Of a stretch of 64,000 bases of DNA, positions 17,166-25,948 are shown one piece after another; the stretch's first letter is position 1, and every line of letters begins with the position of its first letter. A model generated the notes under the pieces. That model was given only the letters and a program-made list of their open reading frames with translations. It was not told the DNA's origin and ran no database searches. Source of the stretch: Blastocatellia bacterium (GTDB taxonomy: Bacteria; Acidobacteriota; Blastocatellia; Chloracidobacteriales; JADJPF01); the NCBI GenBank assembly GCA_016713405.1, contig JADJPF010000001.1:124001-188000 (forward strand), given 5' to 3'. The position numbers and the translations under genes were made by a program.

Positions 17166-17189
17166 ATCTAGGTGATAAATAAGTTAAAT

Positions 17190-17579
17190 TTACTTTTGTG
17201 GATTTTTAGGAGCTTCTACAGCTTCGCGCTTTTCCATATATGAACTAATGTCTGTTATTTCTGCTGGCTTATCTAAATTTCCTACTAACAAATTACGTAC
17301 AGGTTTTGGTAAAAAGAAGCTAGCTAGATTGGAAATTGTTGTAACTAAAGATTTAATCTTAATTGAACCGTCCCAATGTTCTTCTACTACTTCATCTGAT
17401 GCCCGATTAATTAACCTTAAAATAGAAATTGCTATTAAATACATATCATCTACTTGACCAATAAAAGGGAAAAAATCAGGGATAAAATCAAGTGGGGTGA
17501 TGACATAGACAATTACTGCTAAAAGGACGGTTTTATCAGCTTTAGAAACTCTTGAATCAGTAAGTAACTTATACATCAA
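17190..17579 (-). CDS. DUF1232 (YkvA-like) membrane protein, main frame
   Basis: 129 aa in this frame. It carries the DUF1232 core: L-L-A-(V)-I-V-Y-V-I-T-P-L-D-F-I-P-D-F-F-P-F-I-G-Q-V-D-D, then a hydrophobic segment. It starts at TTG-ATG in the middle of the expected N-terminal helix. The missing N-terminus (MSNVIPYDPKDRKQAKSW...) is encoded in another frame at 17576-17671 with a proper Shine-Dalgarno. One extra T in the T4 run (plus-strand A run 17596-17599) would fuse them into about 160 aa. YkvA-type proteins are small membrane proteins of unknown function. Operon head for the two HEAT genes. Confidence 0.85.
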   Translation of the reverse strand: MMYKLLTDSRVSKADKTVLLAVIVYVITPLDFIPDFFPFIGQVDDMYLIAISILRLINRASDEVVEEHWDGSIKIKSLVTTISNLASFFLPKPVRNLLVGNLDKPAEITDISSYMEKREAVEAPKNPQK

Positions 17580-17671
17580 TTTAAGTAAATTGGGTAAAAG
17601 GTTATTGCTGAACGCATCCAGGACTTAGCTTGTTTACGATCTTTAGGATCGTAGGGAATTACGTTCGACAT
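17576..17671 (-). CDS. N-terminal fragment of the DUF1232 protein
   Basis: 31 codons starting at ATG 17671 with a GGAG Shine-Dalgarno, reading MSNVIPYDPKDRKQAKSWMR before the frame slips. It overlaps the start of the main DUF1232 frame and, after a +1 correction, continues as ITFLPNLLKLMYKLLTDSR. This is the true start of the gene. Confidence 0.75.
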   Translation of the reverse strand: MSNVIPYDPKDRKQAKSWMRSAITFYPIYLN

Positions 17672-17712
17672 AAGAACTCCTTAAAAAATAAATTTAGCTA
17701 ATTTTAGATTAA

Positions 17713-19530
17713 TTAACGAACTTCACCAAGTGTAGGTGATAATTCTGTCACCAAAATAAAATCTATATTAGCAAGTTTACGTCTAGCAGTTATTGGGGTT
17801 TGGTGAGGTAGTCCAAATAGTGATGGTTCTGGGTAAAAAGGCAAACGTTCGCCAATATAAATAAATTGAACTATAGCATCAGGCTGATCTAGTTGGTTAT
17901 CAATAAATAAACTGCTTGTGTTTTCTGTTACATAAAGCTCTTGGCCTAATTCTGATTTAAAAATTGCAAATGAGGTAGTTAAATTTCCTTCTAATTTAGT
18001 TAAAGGTTTTCCACTAAGGAAATACTTAGTTTGACGCTCTATTTTATGAATGGTTAAAGGCTTAGGAGGCGAAAATGTATTTTCAAAACAATCCATACAA
18101 TCACTTTTATTTATAACCGCATATGAACCAACAGCACCTTTATAAATAAATTCTTCTGTGTAATTAAAAAGACATAGACGATCAAAATAAAAACTTAAAG
18201 CATTAGAAAATAAATTAAAAAAGAAATATCGCTCTGAAGGGTGAAACAGATAATTTTCAGGAACAATAGTATAATAGCCGCCAATCCAAAAAACAGTTTT
18301 GTTATCATCTAAATTTGGCTTAATTATATTAGCTATGTCATGACCAGTTGTTCTAGTATAACTACTATCACAAAGGCGTATAATTTCTGCTTGAGCTTTT
18401 ACTATTGCAGGGCTAAATAGAGCTAAAGAAAAAATTACTAGTAAACTAGTACGTAATACTTTATTAGCTTCTTGTAGACGTTGTGTTAAAAACGGCCAAA
18501 CTATGCTTAAGCCATTAGCAAAAAAGTAATAAATAGGTGGTAAAACAACTGTATAGTAGCGAGGTTCTTTACGAGTAGGAACAAGTATTAGTGAAAGTGT
18601 TAAGTAAACGCCCCAAAACCAAAGTAAAAATATCCAATCTAACTTTTCTCTACAATAAATAGCCTTAAGCATTCCTATTAGAGCAATTATTAATATAGGA
18701 GCAGTAACATGATAAAATAAATGTGCTAACTCAATTGCAACAGAATCAATATAACTGCCTCGGTCTTTAGTTTGGCTAACACCTAAATATAGGCTATCTA
18801 ACCAGCTTGTAAGATATTTCATACCCCCACTAAAATCTATTTTTGCTCCCCAAGTAATTGCTACGTAATGGAAGCCTAGCAATATCACTAAAGAGATAAA
18901 AGCCACAAATGCCCAATTTTTAATTAATTTTGCCCAATTACTTCTATCAGTTGCAACAGCGTAAAGAACACCTAAAACACCTAAAGGTAGAAGCTGATAG
19001 CGCAAATTAAAGATTAGCCCTAGAGCAATTGCTGCTATAAGGTAACGTTCTTTAGAGACAGCTTGCCAGTAAACCATAATTAAAAAGCAAGCAAACACTT
19101 CTGGCATAAGAAAAATCCAGTAGTGCAAAAACATAGCATTAAAAGCAAGTAACAATGTTGCTAGCATAGCAAATTCTCTAGCAATAAGCTTACGTAACAT
19201 TTGCCAAAATATTAAAAGACAGCCAAAACCAGCTGTTGTCATTATAAAATATGGGGAACGTTCAATAATGGCTTTTGAATCTAAGACTTTAGCTAGCCAT
19301 GCAAATGGTAGTAGCACAAGAGAAAAAGAAGGTGGACGGGGTATATCATAACGGGTTTGAATACCTACTAATTGCCTAGCATTATTAATATACTCATAAC
19401 TATCATAGTAATGTACATTAACTCTTAAAGAAAGAACTACCAAAAAAACTAATAGTCCAGCTAAAAGAGCTAGGCCAAATTTCTCAAAAACATGTAATGG
19501 TAGATTTTCTTGGTTGTTTATATGTGACAT
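17713..19530 (-). CDS. Polytopic glycosyltransferase-like protein (ArnT/GT39 or GT83-like)
   Basis: 605 aa. About eleven hydrophobic segments in the first 400 residues, then a soluble C-terminal domain of about 200 residues. The first periplasmic loop has the acidic YYDSYEYINNAR motif expected of GT-C enzymes that use polyprenyl-phosphate sugars. It follows the TMTC-like gene by 21 bp in the same operon, so the two may act on the same lipid-linked sugar or protein acceptors. The donor and acceptor cannot be told from sequence. Confidence 0.75.
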   Translation of the reverse strand: MSHINNQENLPLHVFEKFGLALLAGLLVFLVVLSLRVNVHYYDSYEYINNARQLVGIQTRYDIPRPPSFSLVLLPFAWLAKVLDSKAIIERSPYFIMTTAGFGCLLIFWQMLRKLIAREFAMLATLLLAFNAMFLHYWIFLMPEVFACFLIMVYWQAVSKERYLIAAIALGLIFNLRYQLLPLGVLGVLYAVATDRSNWAKLIKNWAFVAFISLVILLGFHYVAITWGAKIDFSGGMKYLTSWLDSLYLGVSQTKDRGSYIDSVAIELAHLFYHVTAPILIIALIGMLKAIYCREKLDWIFLLWFWGVYLTLSLILVPTRKEPRYYTVVLPPIYYFFANGLSIVWPFLTQRLQEANKVLRTSLLVIFSLALFSPAIVKAQAEIIRLCDSSYTRTTGHDIANIIKPNLDDNKTVFWIGGYYTIVPENYLFHPSERYFFFNLFSNALSFYFDRLCLFNYTEEFIYKGAVGSYAVINKSDCMDCFENTFSPPKPLTIHKIERQTKYFLSGKPLTKLEGNLTTSFAIFKSELGQELYVTENTSSLFIDNQLDQPDAIVQFIYIGERLPFYPEPSLFGLPHQTPITARRKLANIDFILVTELSPTLGEVR

Positions 19531-19551
19531 AAATGGCTAATTAGCTTTTAA

Positions 19552-21564
19552 CTAATCAAGACGAGCCAAATTTTTTGTTGCATTAATATAATTTGGATCA
19601 ATGCTTAGGGCTTTTTCAAAGGCTTTGCGAGCTTCATTATAGCGTTGCATTTGACTATATGCCACCCCAAGATTATTGTAGGTTTCTGCCTCTAAACTAT
19701 TTTTAGGCGTTAATAATTTTAATACTTCAGTAAATTCATTTATGGCTTGAGCAAATTTCCCTTGTCCAAGTAAAGCTTTACCATACCAATTACGGGCAAT
19801 AGCATTGTTTGGCTCAAGTTCTGTTGCAAGGCGCAAATGCTCAAATGCTGCTTGAGGCTGGTTTAATGTGTTTAGCAAAATACCTAAATTATAATGAGGT
19901 TCTGCTAAGGCAGGACTTATACTAACAGCCTGTTCTAGTTCTATTTTGGCATTAGCTAAATCATTTGTTTCAAAAAATAATGTAGCTAACTCTTGATGAA
20001 GTAGTGCATCAGGTTGAGATAGTCGGATGGCTTGTTGCATTGCTTCTATTGCTAAACTATAGTCTTTACGCTTTTGATAAATTCTTGATAAATCAATATA
20101 AAGATAGCTTTGAGAAGGGTCATTATCAGGAAAAATTTCAATAGCTTTTTTAATTAATGCTATGGCTTCATCATAACGACCCTGTAAATAATAAACATGT
20201 CCTAGCATTCCTTTAGCTGTGGCTTTTTCTGGTGCAATTTCAATAGCTTGTAGTAGTAATTTTTCTGCTTCTAAATATTTTCCTTCGCCTACATAAGTTA
20301 AAGCCATTGCTCCAAGACCTTTGATATTATTAGGTGCAATACGTACTAATGACTCTGTGTAGTTACGGCTAGAAAGCCAATCAATATTACGGTAATAAGT
20401 TCTTATTACTGAAGCAATAATAATTATAGTAAGAAAAAATACTGCTAAATATTTAAGTTTATCTTCTTTTGAGTAAAGCCAGTAAAGTCCTGTTGCTGAA
20501 AGTAGACAAATACTTATAGAAGGGAAATATAGTAGACGTTCAGCTATAATAATTCCAGTTGGAATAAAAATATTAGAAACAATACTAATAGTAACAAAGA
20601 AAAATAATATTGCAAAAGCTGTTAGTCTTTCTTTCCAAAGTAAATAAATACCTGTAGATAGTGTAGTAAGTATTACTAACAACGATAAGATTACCCATAA
20701 ATTAGGGCTAGAAGTTTTAGGAATTTGGCTAAAATCATAATCTCCAACCAGATCACTAGGCCAAACTAGCAATTGAAAATACTTAATAAAAGCTAAAGAC
20801 ATAGTGTAAAACCTAGTACTAAAGCCTATTCCACGCCAATAAATCCATGTATCTGGCATACCTAAATTATTTAACACATAGATGCGGATAGCTATATAAA
20901 CGCCTGCTACGGCTAAATAACCTGTATAGCCTTTAAGTAACTTTTTTATAGACCAAGAAGGCCAATATTTACAAATATCTGATAATATTAAAACACCTAT
21001 AAGAGTAATACCGCTTTCTTTTGCAATTAGTGAGAAGAAATAAAGTAGTAAAGAAAGTAAGTAGTATTGAGAGTTTTCTTTGCTTAAATAGTAGCTTGCC
21101 CAGGATAGTAGAGCAAAAGTAGCTGTAAGGAGTTCTGCACGACCAGAAATATTACTAACAGCTTCAGTATGAATAGGATGGACTGTAAAAATCAGAGCAG
21201 TAAATAGTGCTAAAGTATCTTTTGAAGTATAACGTTTTACTAGCCAATAAATTACAAGGCTGTTAAAAGCATGAAGTAATAAATTAACTAAATGATAACC
21301 CCAGGGGTCAAGACCTCCCATAGCATAATTAAAAGCATAGGTTAAACTAGTCAAAGGGCGATAAAGGCCAGTAGGGTAGAGGTCACCCCAATAGTTGCTA
21401 GTAAAGAGTTTAGGAATTGTTGTCAAGCTTTTTATTAATTCATGATTTACAATGGTAAAAGTGTCATCAAGTACAAAATCACCAGCTAAAGAATTATAGA
21501 AACACAATGCTGTTAAAAGGAAAATTAATAAAAAAGGCAAAAGTTTTAATTTAAAGTTTTTCAT
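19552..21564 (-). CDS. TMTC-like protein O-mannosyltransferase with C-terminal TPR array
   Basis: 670 aa. The N-terminal 400 residues are polytopic with the TMTC/GT-C signature in the first loop (FVLDDTFTIVNHELIKSL, YRPLTSLTYAFNYA) and HLVNLLLHAFNSLVIY, then PIHTEAVSNISGRAELL. From about residue 405 there are six to seven TPRs (e.g. YNNLGVAYSQMQRYNEARKA). Eukaryotic TMTC1-4 O-mannosylate cadherins; bacterial homologues with the same membrane-plus-TPR plan are common but mostly untested. Operon leader for the second glycosyltransferase-like gene; divergent from the PP2C gene. Confidence 0.82.
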   Translation of the reverse strand: MKNFKLKLLPFLLIFLLTALCFYNSLAGDFVLDDTFTIVNHELIKSLTTIPKLFTSNYWGDLYPTGLYRPLTSLTYAFNYAMGGLDPWGYHLVNLLLHAFNSLVIYWLVKRYTSKDTLALFTALIFTVHPIHTEAVSNISGRAELLTATFALLSWASYYLSKENSQYYLLSLLLYFFSLIAKESGITLIGVLILSDICKYWPSWSIKKLLKGYTGYLAVAGVYIAIRIYVLNNLGMPDTWIYWRGIGFSTRFYTMSLAFIKYFQLLVWPSDLVGDYDFSQIPKTSSPNLWVILSLLVILTTLSTGIYLLWKERLTAFAILFFFVTISIVSNIFIPTGIIIAERLLYFPSISICLLSATGLYWLYSKEDKLKYLAVFFLTIIIIASVIRTYYRNIDWLSSRNYTESLVRIAPNNIKGLGAMALTYVGEGKYLEAEKLLLQAIEIAPEKATAKGMLGHVYYLQGRYDEAIALIKKAIEIFPDNDPSQSYLYIDLSRIYQKRKDYSLAIEAMQQAIRLSQPDALLHQELATLFFETNDLANAKIELEQAVSISPALAEPHYNLGILLNTLNQPQAAFEHLRLATELEPNNAIARNWYGKALLGQGKFAQAINEFTEVLKLLTPKNSLEAETYNNLGVAYSQMQRYNEARKAFEKALSIDPNYINATKNLARLD

Positions 21565-21826
21565 GGGGTTTATTATGTTTAGAAAAAATTTTAGTTGGTA
21601 GTAAGAACATAGTTTATTAAAAATAAACTTTTCTTTTCAACAATGTAAATTTTACACTTTACTCTAGTTAGTTATCAGCTTATTATGATGTCTAGTTTTC
21701 TCTAAATAACTACCAGCTAAAATATAGACTAATAATAAATTGCTGTTGGCAATCTAGCAAACACTAGCAATATTAATTGTGCCACTATAATTTTCAACAG
21801 ACTAAAAAACATTGGGAGCATTGTTT

Positions 21827-23059
21827 ATGGACAGCACAATAACTTGTACTATAGCGGCAATTACTGATGTTGGTATGGTGCGTAAGAACAATGAAGATAA
21901 TTTTATTTTAGCCGACCTGGTTGCGGGTCAAAGCTTACCTTCTTGGTGTGAAACTACACATAGAGTAGGAGAAAATGCTTTGCTTCTAGTTGTTTCTGAT
22001 GGTATGGGTGGGGCTGAATATGGTGAACTAGCTAGTGAATTAACAGTTTTGTCTGTAAAAGACGCTTTAATGAGAATGTCACGTAATATTTCTCCTCATG
22101 ACCGAGTGATTGCAGCAGTAGAAGAAGCTAATCATGTTGTTTGGCAAGAAGGGGAAACACAACCGCACTTAAAAGGCATGGGTGCTACTGTAACCGCAGC
22201 CTTAATTGAAGATGACCAAGCTTATATTGCAGAGGTTGGGGATAGTAGAGCTTATTTAATTCGTGGAGCTAACATCAAACAAGTAACTACAGATCAATCC
22301 TTTGTTGCTCAATTAATTGCTAAGGGTTTATTAAAACCAGAAGATGCTGTAGAACATCCACGTAGAAATGTGATTTTACAATCCATCGGTGCCCAAGATG
22401 CTGTTCAAGTAGCTGTTATTATGTTTCAAATTAAACAAGGAGACACACTGCTACTTTGTTCAGATGGTCTTTCTAATCTAGTTACTACAGGAGAAATGTT
22501 ATTTTTTAGTGAAAATATGGAGCCTCATCTAGCTTGTCAAAAACTAGTTGATATTGCTAAACAGCGTGGAGGACAAGATAACATTACTGTAATTATTGCT
22601 AAATTTGCTGGAGCCGGACTAGAAATTAGTAAAGACGTTAAAGGCTTAACAGGAATGCTCCAAACACTTTCTAGTTTTAATCCAGAACAAAATACAGAAA
22701 AAACTCATAAACGAACACAATTATTAGGTAACTCTTCTATTATTGAACGCTATTATGGTGCTAATAACCAAGACCCTTCAGGAAAAGCACAAAGTATTGA
22801 CTCATTAGCTAGCTTTCCTAATGCTGAAATAATTAAAGATGAGAGTGAAAAGCTTCTAGAGTGGTTAGATTATTGTCATCAGATTTTAGAATTTAAGGCC
22901 GATCAAACCCAGGAAGCTTCTGATTGGTTTGCTGCTCAAAATGTAAATTTTATAGAACTCCCAAATGTACTTAATAAAGTTAAGGAAGGCGTAGATGGCT
23001 TAAATAAAGCTAGGGATGCTGTAAGAGAACTAATAAAAACTTTTGGCAATAAAAAATAA
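21827..23059 (+). CDS. PP2C-family Ser/Thr protein phosphatase with C-terminal helical extension
   Basis: 410 aa from the ATG at 21827, which has GGGAG 8 bases upstream; an upstream TTG at 21812 is less likely. PP2C motifs in order: VRKNNEDNF (metal Asp), VVSDGMGGAEYGELAS, LKGMGATVTAALI, AEVGDSRAYLIR, LLLCSDGLSN, and RGGQDNITVI. Metal-binding Asp residues are intact, so it should be active. The catalytic domain ends near residue 265; the remaining 145 residues are polar then helical (EWLDYCHQILEFKADQ) and unrecognised. No kinase gene is adjacent. Cytoplasmic. Confidence 0.92.
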   Translation: MDSTITCTIAAITDVGMVRKNNEDNFILADLVAGQSLPSWCETTHRVGENALLLVVSDGMGGAEYGELASELTVLSVKDALMRMSRNISPHDRVIAAVEEANHVVWQEGETQPHLKGMGATVTAALIEDDQAYIAEVGDSRAYLIRGANIKQVTTDQSFVAQLIAKGLLKPEDAVEHPRRNVILQSIGAQDAVQVAVIMFQIKQGDTLLLCSDGLSNLVTTGEMLFFSENMEPHLACQKLVDIAKQRGGQDNITVIIAKFAGAGLEISKDVKGLTGMLQTLSSFNPEQNTEKTHKRTQLLGNSSIIERYYGANNQDPSGKAQSIDSLASFPNAEIIKDESEKLLEWLDYCHQILEFKADQTQEASDWFAAQNVNFIELPNVLNKVKEGVDGLNKARDAVRELIKTFGNKK

Positions 23060-23264
23060 TTAATATACAAAAATTTTACTTTTAATAAATACGTGCTTAA
23101 GAACTAGCATTATGTCGGTTTTTTATCAATTAGTTACTCTAGTTAATATACTTTAAGTTGATAAATCTACTTTCCAAACTATTAAAGATTTATTAAAATT
23201 AACCACTTTTTTATCTTTGTCCCACAAACAACATACCAATAATTATTGCTAAATGAGGTTTTTG

Positions 23265-25919
23265 ATGAAAACAAAGTGGTTAGGTTTCTGTCTATTACTA
23301 CTAACAAATATACTAATAATTTCAAATCTTCAAATTTTATCAACCCAAGCACAATCTAAACAAAGCCCATCTGAACGCGCTAGAGCAGCAAAAAAATTAG
23401 CTAAACAAAGTAAAGATAAACAAAATGCTACAGAGTTTTTTACTGAAGCAGAATTAGAAGGATTAGATTTAGCTAAAGAACGTTCTAAACATTTTTCCCG
23501 TCAAAGAATATTCCCTTTTAAGTATTTACCTTCAGATCAACGCCTATCAGCTATCAGACAAGTTAGAGAAAATAATATAAAAGCTCTAGCTAGTAGTAAC
23601 CTGGTAGAACCACTAAAAGCTATTGGCCCTGCTCCTATTTCCAATGGTCGAACTTTAGCACCTGCTGGTAGTGGAACGGTTAATGGTCAACGTCAAAATG
23701 TTACTGGGCGAGTTACTGCCTTAGCAATAGATCCAAAAAATACTAATATAATTTACTTAGGAGGAGCGCAAGGAGGCGTTTGGCGTACTAGCAATGGTGG
23801 TCAAAGTTGGACACCCCTAACAGATGATGCACCTACGCAAGCTATAGGTTCACTTGCAATAGACCCAACAAATTCTAATATTATCTATGCTGGAACGGGA
23901 GAAGGAAATTTTTCAGCAGATTCATTTTTTGGGATGGGTATCCTAAAATCTACTGATGGAGGGCAAACCTGGCAAAATCTAGCAGTAGATGATTTTGTTG
24001 GACGTGCTGTTAATAAAGTAGTAATAGACCCAAGTAACACCAATGTTATTTATGCTGGTATTGCTAGCGCGTTTGCTGGAATTTCTGGAGGTGTTAACCC
24101 TACTTTGGCAATTAACGGAGTTTACAAATCTACTAATGGTGGACAAAGCTTTACTCCTTCACTAAGAATTACTACTGCTGCTGCTTCAGGTAGCACGGTT
24201 TTTGATGTAGCAATGGATCCAAATAATCCTGCTGTTTTATATGCAACAATCAATGGACAAGGAATTTTCAAAACTACTGATAGTGGAGCTAATTGGACTA
24301 GATTAACAGGTGGGCTTCCTTCTACTGGTTTTGGTCGTCCTGATATAGGAATTGCTGCTAGTAATCCATCTATTCTTTATGCTTCTTTTTCTGATTCACG
24401 TTCAGATGATTTACTTAATATTTTTAGGTCTACTGATGGTGGAAATAGCTGGTCTTCAGTAACTAAACCTTTTGCTAATGCCTTTGGAAATATTTGTCAA
24501 TGTAGCTATGATAACTTTATTGAAGTAGATCCTACTAATCCAAATATAGTTTATTTTGGAGGTGTCTCACTTTATCGTAGTGATAATGGAGGTCAAAGCT
24601 GGGTTGAAATAGGTGTAAATGTACACGTTGACCATCATGCAATAGCTCTTACTCCAGGTAATCCACGTAGAATTGTTGTAGGTAATGACGGGGGGGTTTG
24701 GATTTCTGAAGATCGTGGTGATACTATGCTTAACATCAACAATAACTTAAGCTTAACCCAATTTCAAAGTGTTTCCATTCATCCAACTAATGCAAATATT
24801 ACTATTGGAGGAACTCAAGATAATGGAACAAATCTTTATAATGGCACAAATACTTGGGTACATGTCTTAGATAGTGATGGAGGATTTTCTAGGATAGATC
24901 AAATGAATCCTAACACTATGTATAGCACTTTCTTTAATTTACCAGGTGTTTTAATTGGGCCTCTACGTTCTGATTCAGCAGGGGCTTTTAATACCTGGGT
25001 CAATGCTCGTAGTGGAATTAATCAAAATGATGATGTTTTGTTTTATGCGCCACTAGAATTAGACCCAAGTAAAGCTAATACACTATATTTTGGAACATTT
25101 CGTCTTTATCGCACAGTTAACAAAGGAGTTAGCTGGACACCAATTAGCCAAAGGCTTGCTAGAAATACTCCAAATGTTATTTCCAATATTGGAGTCTCAA
25201 AAGTAAATGGTGCAATTTATACAGGCTCAACGGATGGGGCAGTATTTATTAGTAAAGATAATGGAGCATCATTTCAAAATGTAACAGATAATCTACCTAA
25301 CAGATATATTTCTGAAATCTTGCCAGATCCAAAAGATGCAAACACGGTTTATGTATCTATATCAGGTTTTCGTACAGGGCATGTTTTCAAAAGCACACAG
25401 GGCGGAGGTAGTTGGCAAGACATTAGTGGGAATCTACCAGACATCCCAGCTAATGCTTTAGCAATTAACCCTACAGATTCTAATAATATTTTTGTTGGTA
25501 CTGACCTTGGTTTATTTGAAACTATGGATGGAGGCAAAAACTGGCAATTAGTTCCTGGTATGCCAATGGTTACGGTTTTTGATATGGATTTAAGCGCAAG
25601 ATTTGGCATTCTTCGTGTTGCTACTCATGGTCGTGGAATATATGAAACAAAAATTAATATTGCTCAAAGTGGCAATGTAGTAATTAACAATGCAGTATTT
25701 GCTAAACCTAACCTTACTATAACAGGGTCAGGATTTGGAACAAGTGGAGTAAAAGTTGTAGTTAATGGACAAGATATTAGCTCAAAAATTACGCAACTAT
25801 CAGATAGCTTAATTACTCTAAAAGGTAATAAAAAGAAGCTTAATCTTGTTAAAGGTGCTAATCAGCTAGTTGTTACAAATAGCGGTGGTGCAGCAGCAAA
25901 CTTTACTTTTAATTTTTAA
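23265..25919 (+). CDS. Secreted VPS10/BNR-type beta-propeller protein, copy 1
   Basis: About 884 aa from ATG 23265 (GAGG 6-7 bases upstream; an in-frame ATG lies at 23253). Signal peptide 1-30, a charged helical pro-region (to about 110), then two propellers of repeats such as YKSTDGG-x-(T/S)-W and AIDP-x-(N/D)-x-x-x-(I/V)-Y-x-G, the Asp-box/BNR motif of sortilin-type and GH74-like folds. The last 80 residues form an IPT-like domain (LTITGSGFGTSGV ... DISSKI ... LKGNKKKLNLVKG ... FTFNF). No glycosidase catalytic acids can be assigned, so binding or scaffolding is more likely. Tandem duplicate of the gene 29 bp downstream. Confidence 0.85.
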   Translation: MKTKWLGFCLLLLTNILIISNLQILSTQAQSKQSPSERARAAKKLAKQSKDKQNATEFFTEAELEGLDLAKERSKHFSRQRIFPFKYLPSDQRLSAIRQVRENNIKALASSNLVEPLKAIGPAPISNGRTLAPAGSGTVNGQRQNVTGRVTALAIDPKNTNIIYLGGAQGGVWRTSNGGQSWTPLTDDAPTQAIGSLAIDPTNSNIIYAGTGEGNFSADSFFGMGILKSTDGGQTWQNLAVDDFVGRAVNKVVIDPSNTNVIYAGIASAFAGISGGVNPTLAINGVYKSTNGGQSFTPSLRITTAAASGSTVFDVAMDPNNPAVLYATINGQGIFKTTDSGANWTRLTGGLPSTGFGRPDIGIAASNPSILYASFSDSRSDDLLNIFRSTDGGNSWSSVTKPFANAFGNICQCSYDNFIEVDPTNPNIVYFGGVSLYRSDNGGQSWVEIGVNVHVDHHAIALTPGNPRRIVVGNDGGVWISEDRGDTMLNINNNLSLTQFQSVSIHPTNANITIGGTQDNGTNLYNGTNTWVHVLDSDGGFSRIDQMNPNTMYSTFFNLPGVLIGPLRSDSAGAFNTWVNARSGINQNDDVLFYAPLELDPSKANTLYFGTFRLYRTVNKGVSWTPISQRLARNTPNVISNIGVSKVNGAIYTGSTDGAVFISKDNGASFQNVTDNLPNRYISEILPDPKDANTVYVSISGFRTGHVFKSTQGGGSWQDISGNLPDIPANALAINPTDSNNIFVGTDLGLFETMDGGKNWQLVPGMPMVTVFDMDLSARFGILRVATHGRGIYETKINIAQSGNVVINNAVFAKPNLTITGSGFGTSGVKVVVNGQDISSKITQLSDSLITLKGNKKKLNLVKGANQLVVTNSGGAAANFTFNF

Positions 25920-25948
25920 TATTTGCAAAATTACTTATGAGGTGAAAG

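Noticed and set aside
23265..25919. Active sialidase or GH74-type glycosidase for the propeller proteins
   Set aside because: Asp-box repeats are shared by non-enzymatic sortilin-type proteins. No catalytic Tyr/Glu or Asp pair can be placed, so only the fold is claimed.
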